Below are positions 54,564 to 63,245 of a DNA stretch of 64,000 nucleotides, piece by piece; positions within the stretch are counted from its first letter, which is position 1; every line of letters begins with the position of its first letter. Location: assembly GCF_004404055.1 (NCBI RefSeq), contig NZ_SOHK01000007.1, positions 124,001 to 188,000 of the forward strand. The letters run 5' to 3'. The notes under the pieces were generated by a model. That model was not told where the DNA came from. It ran no database searches and saw only the letters and a program-made list of their open reading frames with translations. The position numbers were made by a program, and so were the translations under genes. The stretch comes from Cryobacterium ruanii (GTDB taxonomy: Bacteria; Actinomycetota; Actinomycetes; Actinomycetales; Microbacteriaceae).

Positions 54564-56108
54564 CTAAATAACCGGATGGAACGACCGGCGTCGCTGGCGC
54601 TGAGTGGAAACGACACACATCACCAGCCCGGCCAAGCCCAGCCCAGAGACGAGCCATTCAAGCCCGCGGCCAACCAGCATCGCCGGCGTGGTGGCGTCGC
54701 TCAGCGGCACAGTCTGCACCATGGCACCCGCGGTGAAAGTCGGCAGGCTGTCGAGCGTCTGCCCGTCGGGCGTGATTATGGCACTCGACCCTACCGTGGA
54801 GATGTTCACCACCGTACGTGACGTCTCCAGTGCGCGGAGCCGGGCAATGGCGAGTTGTTGCACGCTCTCATCAGTACGACCAAAGTCGGCGTTGTTGGTC
54901 TGCGCGAGAATGATCTGGGCGTTCCCGTCGATCATCTCGTGTACGAGCTGATCGTCGGCGATGTCGAAGCAGATCGCGATGCCAGCGAGGACGCCGTCGA
55001 TGTCGAAGATGTTGTCGCGGGTGCCGATGCCGTAGTCCCGGCCGATGAGGTCAATCAGGTCCGGGGCGAATGGTCGCCAGAAAGCCCTATCCGGCATGTA
55101 TTCCGCGAAGGGCACCGGATGAATCTTGTCGTAGACGTCGACGGCTCCCCTGCCGGCCTTCCAGAGCAACGAGCTGTTGTAGTAAGTGTCCTCAGGCCTG
55201 GTAATGGTGCCGGTGATGAGGGGGGCATCCATTTCGGTGCTGACGTAGTCGAGTACCTGAGCGGCGGCTTTCGACCGGGTGGGGTCGATATCGCTCGCGT
55301 TCTCGGGCCAAACCACGAAATCCACCGTCTCGCCGATCAGCGGCAGAGTGGCCGAGGTATGGTCTTGCAGAATTTGCCCGGGATCATATTCGGCGAACAG
55401 CCCCGCATCCGCGTTGCCTTGCACAGCGGCCAGGCGGGTCGTGCCGCTCTGGATGGTCGGCCAGGCCGGTATGGCGAGGACGAGCGCGACGGCACCGACG
55501 CCAACACCCACGCGCAGCGTGCGTGCCAGTTCAGGCTCGCGGAACAGCTGCACGGTGAGGGCACTCAACCAGACCAGGATGAAACTCAGGCCGGACAAAC
55601 CCACCCAGGCGACAAGCGGTCCGAATGGGCTCTCCGACTGCGAGAGGGCGACCCGGCCCCAGGCAAAGCCACCGTAGGGCCACACCGCGCTGATGGCCTC
55701 ACGCGCTGTCCACAGGCCGGCCACAATGACCGGCAGGAGACCGAGACGGCCCCACACACTCGGCCAGACGCGCGGACCATGCCGCAGCACGACGGCGGTG
55801 ACGCCGAGCCCGGCGGCGAAGAACAGGCTCTGCAGCCCGCCGAGAGCGAACCACGGCACGAGGCCCAGGTAGAGGGTGATCCAGAAGATGTGGATCAGCC
55901 AAAACGACAACCCGGCGACCAGCCCCACGAGCAGACCGGCGCCCAGGCTGCGTCCGAGTAGGGCGAGGAGCATGAGCGCGACCCCCACGGGTGCGAGAAA
56001 CCACCAGTCCCGGTCGGGAAAACCGGCATCGAGAATCGCCCCGGCACCCGCTGCGACGAGAACGGATGCCCACAACGGCAAACTGAACACGCGCTCACGC
56101 CCCGGCAC
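54564..56108 (-). CDS. lnt: Apolipoprotein N-acyltransferase
   Basis: Membrane enzyme of 514 residues that adds the third acyl chain to lipoproteins. Several N-terminal membrane helices precede a nitrilase-fold domain. The catalytic triad is visible: Glu in VVWPENASD, Lys in YDKIHPVPFAEYMP and Cys in IAICFDIADD. GTG 56108 is six bases after the helY stop. In actinobacteria Lnt is often linked to Ppm1; here no Ppm1 gene is adjacent, and rbpA follows on the opposite strand. Its substrates could include CtaC and the FKBP lipoprotein. Confidence 0.94.
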   Translation of the reverse strand: MPGRERVFSLPLWASVLVAAGAGAILDAGFPDRDWWFLAPVGVALMLLALLGRSLGAGLLVGLVAGLSFWLIHIFWITLYLGLVPWFALGGLQSLFFAAGLGVTAVVLRHGPRVWPSVWGRLGLLPVIVAGLWTAREAISAVWPYGGFAWGRVALSQSESPFGPLVAWVGLSGLSFILVWLSALTVQLFREPELARTLRVGVGVGAVALVLAIPAWPTIQSGTTRLAAVQGNADAGLFAEYDPGQILQDHTSATLPLIGETVDFVVWPENASDIDPTRSKAAAQVLDYVSTEMDAPLITGTITRPEDTYYNSSLLWKAGRGAVDVYDKIHPVPFAEYMPDRAFWRPFAPDLIDLIGRDYGIGTRDNIFDIDGVLAGIAICFDIADDQLVHEMIDGNAQIILAQTNNADFGRTDESVQQLAIARLRALETSRTVVNISTVGSSAIITPDGQTLDSLPTFTAGAMVQTVPLSDATTPAMLVGRGLEWLVSGLGLAGLVMCVVSTQRQRRRSFHPVI

Positions 56109-56114
56109 GTGAAT

Positions 56115-58568
56115 TCAGGCCACCGATGAGTACGCGACGATGCCGCGGCGGATAGCGTCTATGGCTGAACGGGCGATCGGACCGACTTGGGCGTCGCCGG
56201 CGATCGACAGCTGATCGAGCAGGTCGATGGTCTGTTTGGTCCAGCGCACAAAATCGCCGGCGGCCATCTCCGCTTCGTAGAGCACGTCGCTCAGGGACGA
56301 GCCGCGAGCCCACTTCCACATGGCCAGGCTGAGGCCTACCGCGAGTGGGTTGCTGCCGGGCAGTTTGTGGTCGCGTTCCAGGTCGTCGATGCGGCTCCAC
56401 AGGTCTTGCGTTTCGTCGAGGGCCGGTCGGAATGGGCCCTTCGGCAGGTAGCGGGCGTCGATAAGTCCCTCTTCCCTGCGCGGCTCGAAAACGAGCGCGC
56501 AGGCCATCGCCGCGAGGCTCGCAGCATCGAGTTCCCTCCACAGGCCCCGGCGTAGGGACTCCGCGACGAGCAGATCCCGTTCGGCGTAGATGCGGCGCAG
56601 GATGCGTCCGCTCTCACTGAGCGTGACGGTACCGCTCGCATCGGACTCGAGGTAACCGTAGCCGAGGAGAACGTCGGTCACGCGGTCGAAAACGCGAGCG
56701 ACGGCTCCGGTGCGCTGGGCGATTTGCTGGTTGAGGGCATCAGTTTGCCGCTTTAGTTTAAACCAGCGTTCAGCCCACCGGGAGTGTGCCTCCCGGTCGG
56801 GGCAGTGGTGGCAGCCGTGTGCCCGCATCTGCTTACGCAGGCCGGCCACCTCACGCTGGCGTTTGTCGTGCCCGCCGCGCAGGGAATTGTCGGCCTTGGT
56901 TCCCTCGCGTTCCACCTCGGTCAGACGCCGACGAATCGACGAGTAGTACTCGAAATCGCCGAGGTGGCAGGTCATGCTGGTCTTGAAGCCGGCCAGGGAT
57001 TCCTCTTGCTGACGCACCGAGCGGGCCAGGTCGACGACGGCGCGATCGGCCTGGAATTGAGCGAAAGAGGATTCGAGGACCCCCCGGGTGCGGGCAACGC
57101 CGAACTGGTCTATGAGGTTAACGGCCATGTTGTAGGTCGGCTTGAAACTCGAATTCAACGGATAGGTGCGCCGCGAAGCGAGCGATGCCACGGCCTGGGG
57201 GTCGAGTCCCTGCGCCCACTGAATCACCGAATGGCCGAGGGTGTCGATTCCGCGGCGACCGGCCCGACCGGTCAGCTGGGTGTACTCCCCCGGTGTGATC
57301 GGTACACGAGCTTCCCCGTTGAACTTCTCGAGTTTGTCCAGAACGACGGTGCGGGCCGGCATGTTTATGCCGAGAGCGAGCGTTTCGGTGGCGAAGACGG
57401 CTTTGACGAGCTTCTTCTGGAACAGTTCTTCGACGACCTCTTTGAACGCGGGTAGAAGGCCGGCATGATGGGCTGCGACGCCACGTTCGAGCCCATCGAG
57501 CCATTCGAAGTAGCCGAGCACACCGAGGTCTTCGTCGAGCAGGGTGCGGCAACGATCGTCGACGATCTGACGAATTTCATCCCGCTCGTCTTGCTGCGTC
57601 AGACGAACCCCAGAGCGGAGTACCTGCCGCACAGCCTGATCGCAACCGACCCGGCTGAAGATAAAGAAGATGGCCGGAAGCAGATGCTTGCCGTCGAGCA
57701 TGCGCACGATGTCGCCACGATCCATCCGGCCGGCGTCGAACTGTGGCCGTTGTTTGTCATGCCCCCGAAAACCGCCGGAACCGCCCCGCCGACGGCCGGA
57801 ACCGCGGCCGCTTGCCGAGCGCCCGCCGGCGTGGGCCAGGCGAACGAGCTCTGGATTCACCCGATGCGTTCCAATCAGGCCGGTCGAATCGAACAGGTCG
57901 AGCATGTTGTTCTTGACGAGCACGTGTTGCTCGAGCGGGACGGGGCGCTCTTCGGACACGATCACATCGGTTTCACCGCGAACTGCCTGTAACCAGTCTC
58001 CGAATTCTTCCGCGTTCGATACCGTCGCGCTGAGCGACACCATGCGCACCGGCTGCGGCAAATGGATAATCACTTCTTCCCACACGGCTCCGCGAAAACG
58101 GTCGGCGAGGTAGTGCACCTCATCCATCACCACAAAGGCGAGTTCGGTCAGCAAATCGGAATTGGCGTACAGCATATTCCGGAGCACTTCGGTCGTCATG
58201 ACCACGATGCGTGCTCCCGGGTTGATGTTGCTGTCACCGGTGAGCAACCCCACTTGTTCCGCACCATACTCGGCAACGAATTCCTGGAACTTCTGGTTAG
58301 AGAGCGCCTTCATGGGGGCGGTGTAAAAAACTTTCGCGCGGGATTGTTGCATCGCCAGGTAGATGGCGAATTCAGCCACAATCGTCTTGCCGGCACCGGT
58401 CGGTGCGGCCACGAGCACACTGTTGCCGGCCTCCAGACAGGCGCAGGCCTCACGCTGGAAGGGATCGAGGTCGAATCGGAGGTCGTTTTCAAATGCGCGC
58501 AGCCGTGGCTGACCAGCTCGGGTGCGGGCGGCCGAATACCGTTCAGCCGCCGATTGCGTGTGCGTCAC
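56115..58568 (-). CDS. helY: HelY-type DEVH superfamily 2 helicase
   Basis: Ski2/Mtr4-type RNA helicase of 817 residues. Motifs: AAPTGAGKT (I), VVMDEVHYLADRFRG (II), SLSATVSN (III) and QLTGRAGRRGID (VI). The C-terminal region has the DSH-like domain (SSIRRRLTEVEREG and DVLYEAEMAAGDFVRWTKQTIDLLDQL). GTG 58568 follows AAGGAT; the longer open frame runs antisense over tatC and is rejected. It is in the conserved tatA-tatC-helY order. Confidence 0.93.
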   Translation of the reverse strand: MTHTQSAAERYSAARTRAGQPRLRAFENDLRFDLDPFQREACACLEAGNSVLVAAPTGAGKTIVAEFAIYLAMQQSRAKVFYTAPMKALSNQKFQEFVAEYGAEQVGLLTGDSNINPGARIVVMTTEVLRNMLYANSDLLTELAFVVMDEVHYLADRFRGAVWEEVIIHLPQPVRMVSLSATVSNAEEFGDWLQAVRGETDVIVSEERPVPLEQHVLVKNNMLDLFDSTGLIGTHRVNPELVRLAHAGGRSASGRGSGRRRGGSGGFRGHDKQRPQFDAGRMDRGDIVRMLDGKHLLPAIFFIFSRVGCDQAVRQVLRSGVRLTQQDERDEIRQIVDDRCRTLLDEDLGVLGYFEWLDGLERGVAAHHAGLLPAFKEVVEELFQKKLVKAVFATETLALGINMPARTVVLDKLEKFNGEARVPITPGEYTQLTGRAGRRGIDTLGHSVIQWAQGLDPQAVASLASRRTYPLNSSFKPTYNMAVNLIDQFGVARTRGVLESSFAQFQADRAVVDLARSVRQQEESLAGFKTSMTCHLGDFEYYSSIRRRLTEVEREGTKADNSLRGGHDKRQREVAGLRKQMRAHGCHHCPDREAHSRWAERWFKLKRQTDALNQQIAQRTGAVARVFDRVTDVLLGYGYLESDASGTVTLSESGRILRRIYAERDLLVAESLRRGLWRELDAASLAAMACALVFEPRREEGLIDARYLPKGPFRPALDETQDLWSRIDDLERDHKLPGSNPLAVGLSLAMWKWARGSSLSDVLYEAEMAAGDFVRWTKQTIDLLDQLSIAGDAQVGPIARSAIDAIRRGIVAYSSVA

Positions 58569-58608
58569 GTGATCCTTAACAGTTACTACATTCGGGTCGC
58601 AGTTCAGA

Positions 58609-59403
58609 CTAGAGCGAGAGTTCCTTCTCGAACGCGAGCACTTTCTTAGCCGCTCGGCGATCGTGCAGCCACGCGATGCCGTAAGCGGCAAAGTACAACA
58701 TGACCATGGGAATGGCCAGCAGGAACATAGACACGACGTCCGCGGCGGGGGTGGCGATCGCCGTGAAAAGCACGATGACGAGAATTGCGATCCGCCACGA
58801 CTTAATGATCGACGCCGCGCTGATGACACCGGCGAAATTGAGCAGCACGATGAAAACCGGCAGGACGAAAGCGATACCGATCGCCACGACGAGCTTGAGC
58901 ACGAAGTCAAAATAGCCCTGAGCGTTGATGAACGCCGAATCCTCGGTCGGGGCAAATCCCGTCATGAGCTCGACGACGTGCGGCAGAACGATCCAACCGG
59001 CTGCGCAGCCAGCAAGAAATAAGGGAATGGCGGTGAAGAGAAACCCGAAGGTGTATTTCTTCTCGGTGCGGGTGAGCCCGGGAACAAGGAAGGCGAAGAC
59101 CTGATACAGCCACACCGGGCTGGAAACTATCAAACCCACGTAGAGCGAGATCTTTAGTTTGAGGTCGAAAGCGCTCGTGATGTCGGGATAGTTGATCTGG
59201 GCGTTGCGATGCTGCGCGTTGATGATGGCGTAGATCGGTTCGCGCAGCTGATCCCAGACGAAATCTGACAGGAACCAACCGGCAATAGCACCGATGAGCA
59301 GACCCGCGGCAGCTAGATACAGACGTTTGCGCAGTTCGATCAGATGCTGCCCGAGCGACATCTTTCCTGCTTCGGTCGCACTTCGTCGGGCGCGGACCGC
59401 CAC
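58609..59403 (-). CDS. tatC: Sec-independent translocase subunit TatC
   Basis: Six-helix TatC of 264 residues. LGQHLIELRKRLYLAAAGLLIG near the N-terminus and the conserved SSPVWLYQVFAFLVPGLTRTEKKY are visible. It recognises twin-arginine signal peptides. GTG 59403 gives an extended N-terminus; ATG 59361 (MSLGQHLIELRKRL) follows AGGAAAG and may be the true start. tatA is four bases upstream. Confidence 0.95.
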   Translation of the reverse strand: MAVRARRSATEAGKMSLGQHLIELRKRLYLAAAGLLIGAIAGWFLSDFVWDQLREPIYAIINAQHRNAQINYPDITSAFDLKLKISLYVGLIVSSPVWLYQVFAFLVPGLTRTEKKYTFGFLFTAIPLFLAGCAAGWIVLPHVVELMTGFAPTEDSAFINAQGYFDFVLKLVVAIGIAFVLPVFIVLLNFAGVISAASIIKSWRIAILVIVLFTAIATPAADVVSMFLLAIPMVMLYFAAYGIAWLHDRRAAKKVLAFEKELSL

Positions 59404-59407
59404 GAGG

Positions 59408-59665
59408 CTAGGGCTTTACGGCGGGGTCAGCTGGACCGGTCGCCGACGGGCCGGACGGCTTTGGTACGTCGTCGTCCTTGGGACTCGTGGACCGGGCCGG
59501 TGCGTTGGGATCCGGATCGACGGAATCGTTCTTGATCTCGCTCTTGAAGATCTTCATAGACTGTCCCAAACTTCGAGCGAGTCCGGGAAGCTTGGGCGCA
59601 CCAAAAAGAAGCAGGACGACGACGAGGATGATGAGGAAATGCCATCCGGTCAGGTTTTGCAGCAT
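59408..59665 (-). CDS. tatA: Sec-independent translocase subunit TatA
   Basis: Protein of 85 residues: one N-terminal membrane helix (WHFLIILVVVLLLFGAPKLP), the hinge FGAPKLPGLARSLGQSMKIFKSEIK with an amphipathic helix, and a Pro/Asp-rich tail. It forms the pore part of the Tat pathway. No TatB-like gene is seen in the window. Confidence 0.94.
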   Translation of the reverse strand: MLQNLTGWHFLIILVVVLLLFGAPKLPGLARSLGQSMKIFKSEIKNDSVDPDPNAPARSTSPKDDDVPKPSGPSATGPADPAVKP

Positions 59666-59683
59666 GAGGGTGAGTCCTCTGTG

Positions 59684-60010
59684 TTAGCGGGTGTCGTAGC
59701 GAGCGGTTCGCATCAGTTTACCCCGCACGATCAGCCTATCGCGACGCAGTTGGCGCCGATGGGTTCGTTCCGCTCGATGCTGCTCGACATTGTGCAGCAG
59801 CACCGCCGAATCAGCGAACACGGCCGAGCCGAACGAAGACGTGGCGGTCGACAGATCGAAATCGATTGCGGAGACCTGATCACTCAGGAATTCCAGGGCC
59901 TGCAGGGTGCCACGAGCCTTACGATACAGTGCAACGGCAAACCAGCCGAGAACGGCGCACAGGCCGAGCGTCAAAACGCACCAGATGAGCAGCCACGACC
60001 ACCACGGCAT
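59684..60010 (-). CDS. Small single-pass membrane protein, unknown
   Basis: Protein of 108 residues with one membrane helix (about residues 5-28), an acidic-neutral middle and an Arg-rich C-terminus (ERTHRRQLRRDRL). It has no family I recognise. It lies three bases after pafBC and 18 before tatA, so it is probably in that operon. A role linked to the Tat or PafBC systems is only inference. Confidence 0.7.
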   Translation of the reverse strand: MPWWSWLLIWCVLTLGLCAVLGWFAVALYRKARGTLQALEFLSDQVSAIDFDLSTATSSFGSAVFADSAVLLHNVEQHRAERTHRRQLRRDRLIVRGKLMRTARYDTR

Positions 60011-60013
60011 TCG

Positions 60014-62167
60014 CTAGTCCTTGCCCGGCATTGGCTCGGCAGCGGCGTACTGCGCGAGTCCGGCTGCGGCCCAATCGGCCACAACCTGCCTCGCTTCGGC
60101 CGGTTCGAGAACGGTGACGATTCCGGCGAGGCCGGTGACGAGGCGTTTGAGTGCGTGGGTATGAGCGACGCGCAGGGTGGTGCGGGTGCGGACACCCGAG
60201 CCGACGGGCTCGGATCGTTCGGGTCGATAGTCGGACAGCAGCGGCAAGGCGGCGGTCGCGAGCTCAAGTCGAACGTCGATATCGTCGGTTGATGCCTGGA
60301 ACAGGGTGTCGGGCAGCAGCAAGTCGGCGGGGTGTGTGCTGCGCGGCGCTGCCGTGACTAGTGGGTTGCTCATGCGGTCCAGACGGAAGGTACGTACGGC
60401 CTCACGGAGGTGACACCACCCGCGCAGATACCAATCGCTGTCAACGGATTCAATGCGCAACGGGTCGACAAGTCGGTGTTCCTGGCAACCGCGAGCATTG
60501 AGATAGTCGAACTCGACCTGCATCCCCGTGGTGAGAGCCGTCTGCACGACTTCGCGGGTTGCATCGGCATCGCGCTGCGCAACGGCGACCTGCGTGGGCG
60601 GCGCCGATGCGCCGCGGGTCAACTTGGCCATGAGCGATGCGATGGCGTCGGTGTCGGCGTTGTTGGGCAGCGCGGACAAGTACTGCAGGCCGGCGATGAG
60701 CGCCGCGGCTTCGCGGGCCGAAAATCGTGGTGAATCGTCGATGGCGACCTGATGCGTGAGGACGATCCGATCGTTAGTCTCGAATTCGTCCCACAAAATA
60801 TCGAACAGGTCGCCGTGCAGGTACTGGCGCGTTTCCCCGGGAATGCCGGACAAGGCGATCAAGTTGACCAGGCCACGTACCCGCTCCGGAGACAGTCCGA
60901 AGTGCACGGCTACCTCGGAGACAGTGACCCGCCCCTGATCGATGAGGTACGGAACGAGAGAGAGCAGGAGGGTGAGCTGGTCACCGGCCACCCGCGGCTG
61001 GGTATCCGGTTTGGTCTTCGCTTCTCGCAACGGGGGTGTTCGCCGGCGCATTGTGCGCCCCGGCGAGGTGACCGGAAGCGCGTTGGCGTGAGCGTCCCGG
61101 GCTGCGACGAGTCGATCTCGCACCGCGCTGCGCAAGGCTAGCGGGCTGTCGACGAACACTTCCGGACCGAATCCGGCCAACTCGTCGGCGAGGATGTTCA
61201 GGTCGGTGAAGTGCAGGGTACGCTCAAACTCAGTCGACTCGTCGGCCCTAAGGTTGGCCGTTCCTTGCCTGGCGCCGAGGCGCACGGCAGCGTCGGAGCC
61301 TGGCTGTACGACAACGCGCGCAGCATTGCCGACCCACAGGGTATCTAGCTCGGCGAGAGCCCGCACGCTGTCGGTCGTGCCGTTGACACGGCTGATCATT
61401 TCGTCGGTAGCGCCGTCACTGACCGGAGCCGGAATCGGATGGGGCACGACCGCGATAGTGCCGACGATGCGTGCCAGGAGGAACGTGCGCGGCGCGTGAA
61501 CGGCCTCATCCATGGCGTACAAGTGCCAGCGGCCGTCATGTTGCACGATCGCGCGCGGAGCAACCACCCGACGTGCCGGTTTGGTCTCCCCCGGCTTGAG
61601 GTATAGGAAAGCGACAACCTGCGCCCGGTCCAGGGCTTTGCTCAGTGGTTCGAAGCTCTGGTCTTTGGTACGAAGCAAGGGTGCATAGCCGAGAACCGGT
61701 TCGCTCGATTCAACTCCGAGAGAGTTCAACTTCATCAGGGCTCGGCGGGATTCACCCGACAACGATCCTTCCCGCCAGACCGTTCCGGCCAGTTTGAGCA
61801 GGGACACCTCGTCGGGAGTAAAGGTCACATCGGACGGCAGATCGTAAAGTCCCTTCGGGATTCGATACCGCAGGAAGTGATTGCTGCCCGGATCGTCCGG
61901 GGGCTCGATGGTCTCCAGCGGAATGCCCAGCTCGCGGATATCGTCCTTGTCGCGCTCAAATTGGCGTTCCAGGCTCTCGTTGGAGCCGCCCGACGCGTAC
62001 CGCTGGCGATACCCCTGTACGTTCGCCAGGATGTCGGCCTTGGTCAGCCCCGATTCCGTGGCGACAAGGGCCAGCACCAGATTGAAGAGCCGCTCGGGCG
62101 CGGTGACCGGCGTCGGCTTGCTCTCGCTCGGGCGTTCCACGGGTGCAGGCCCCGGCTGGCTTGGCAT
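60014..62167 (-). CDS. pafBC: Fused PafB-PafC WYL-domain transcription regulator
   Basis: Protein of 717 residues in which PafB and PafC, separate in mycobacteria, are joined. Each half has a winged helix-turn-helix (about residues 25-90 and 405-475), a WYL domain (about 165-250 and 545-610) and a WCX extension. The second WYL domain reads SDWYLRGWCHLREA; the first has GRWHLYAMDEA. PafBC activates LexA/RecA-independent DNA-damage genes. It is upstream of the small membrane gene and tatA, and 15 bases from the FKBP gene. Confidence 0.94.
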   Translation of the reverse strand: MPSQPGPAPVERPSESKPTPVTAPERLFNLVLALVATESGLTKADILANVQGYRQRYASGGSNESLERQFERDKDDIRELGIPLETIEPPDDPGSNHFLRYRIPKGLYDLPSDVTFTPDEVSLLKLAGTVWREGSLSGESRRALMKLNSLGVESSEPVLGYAPLLRTKDQSFEPLSKALDRAQVVAFLYLKPGETKPARRVVAPRAIVQHDGRWHLYAMDEAVHAPRTFLLARIVGTIAVVPHPIPAPVSDGATDEMISRVNGTTDSVRALAELDTLWVGNAARVVVQPGSDAAVRLGARQGTANLRADESTEFERTLHFTDLNILADELAGFGPEVFVDSPLALRSAVRDRLVAARDAHANALPVTSPGRTMRRRTPPLREAKTKPDTQPRVAGDQLTLLLSLVPYLIDQGRVTVSEVAVHFGLSPERVRGLVNLIALSGIPGETRQYLHGDLFDILWDEFETNDRIVLTHQVAIDDSPRFSAREAAALIAGLQYLSALPNNADTDAIASLMAKLTRGASAPPTQVAVAQRDADATREVVQTALTTGMQVEFDYLNARGCQEHRLVDPLRIESVDSDWYLRGWCHLREAVRTFRLDRMSNPLVTAAPRSTHPADLLLPDTLFQASTDDIDVRLELATAALPLLSDYRPERSEPVGSGVRTRTTLRVAHTHALKRLVTGLAGIVTVLEPAEARQVVADWAAAGLAQYAAAEPMPGKD

Positions 62168-62182
62168 CGAGGTGCGGCCGAT

Positions 62183-63127
62183 TCAGTTGACGCCGAGAAT
62201 ATCGACGACGAAGATGAGCGTGGAACCGGCCGGGATGGAAGCCGTTGCAGTGTCTCGGTAGCCCTGGTCGGGCGGAATAACGGCGACGATCTGCGAGCCG
62301 ACCGTCTGTCCGATGAGTGATGTCGCCAGACCGGTGATGACTCCGTTGGGAACGATTTGGGTGGGCGCGCCGTCGGTCCAGGTCGATGACACAACCTTTT
62401 TGTCTTTCCAGAGCACGCCGATGAGGTTCACCACGACGTTCGAATCCTCCACGACCTTTTGTCCGGCGCCCTTTTTCAACACACCGACTTCGAGGGTGGT
62501 CGGTGCGTCACCGCTGGGCACGACAACGCCCGGAACGCCGTTTTCGTCGAGCACCACAGCGGGTAGGCCATTTGCGACCGTCTGGTCCACACCGTCTGCG
62601 CGGGGTAGAAAGGCCTTGACGACGTCGACGACGACGACGAGGGTGTCCGTGGCTGCAATACCCGCGGGTTGAGTGTCTGCACCCGCGAACCCATCGTCGG
62701 GCGCTACGACGATCACGACGCGCTCACCGACGCGGGCGCAGAGGAGCCCGTCCGTAATCCCGGTGATATCGGCGCCATTCAGCAGGAACAAGGGCACATT
62801 GGCTTCATCGTAGGCCCCCTGCGCGATGACATTGCCGTTTGTTCCGTTGTAAATATTGATCTCGGCAGAGATCAACTGGCCGGCCACGAGATTGTCCCCC
62901 GAACCCGCGATGATTTCGCTGCGCTGGGTGGTGGCTGACTTCAGCGGCGTCGGAAAGTTCACGTCGGGGGCGGTACCGAAGTCACCCGTGGCCGAGACCA
63001 GTTCTGATGCTGCACCCGACGTGGTCGTCGTCTCGCAGGACGCTTGGGCGGTGCCGGGGCTGGCACAGGCCGTCAGTGCCGTCATCACGAGGCCGGCGGT
63101 GATGATCAGCGCGGATGCTTTGCGCAC
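62183..63127 (-). CDS. FKBP-type peptidyl-prolyl isomerase, two-domain lipoprotein
   Basis: Secreted lipoprotein of about 314 residues. Signal peptide ends in LTAC (lipobox), then a Thr/Ser-rich spacer. Two FKBP-like halves are visible: one ends in TDTLVVVVDVV (about residue 190), and the C-terminal one shows VVVNLIGVLW, GAPTQIVPNGVITGLATSLIGQTVGSQIVAVIPPDQGYRD-type sequence and STLIFVVDILGV. The C-terminal half keeps more conserved pocket residues and is the likelier active domain. GTG 63127 follows AAGGA closely; a TTG at 63142 is the alternative. It lies upstream of pafBC. Confidence 0.88.
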   Translation of the reverse strand: MRKASALIITAGLVMTALTACASPGTAQASCETTTTSGAASELVSATGDFGTAPDVNFPTPLKSATTQRSEIIAGSGDNLVAGQLISAEINIYNGTNGNVIAQGAYDEANVPLFLLNGADITGITDGLLCARVGERVVIVVAPDDGFAGADTQPAGIAATDTLVVVVDVVKAFLPRADGVDQTVANGLPAVVLDENGVPGVVVPSGDAPTTLEVGVLKKGAGQKVVEDSNVVVNLIGVLWKDKKVVSSTWTDGAPTQIVPNGVITGLATSLIGQTVGSQIVAVIPPDQGYRDTATASIPAGSTLIFVVDILGVN

Positions 63128-63245
63128 GAGTCCTTCTTTCAATACGGGGTTGCTGCAGTACAGGTCTGCTGCGCGGGGTGAGGAGTGTGGGGTGCCCGCA
63201 TGGTTGCGAGTTCGGCCTACTACAACCGAGGGGCCGGAGCCTATC

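Noticed and set aside
58569-58955. N-terminal extension of the helicase frame
   Set aside because: It runs antisense through the tatC end and is Ser/Arg/Cys-rich; the GTG at 58568 has a ribosome-binding site.
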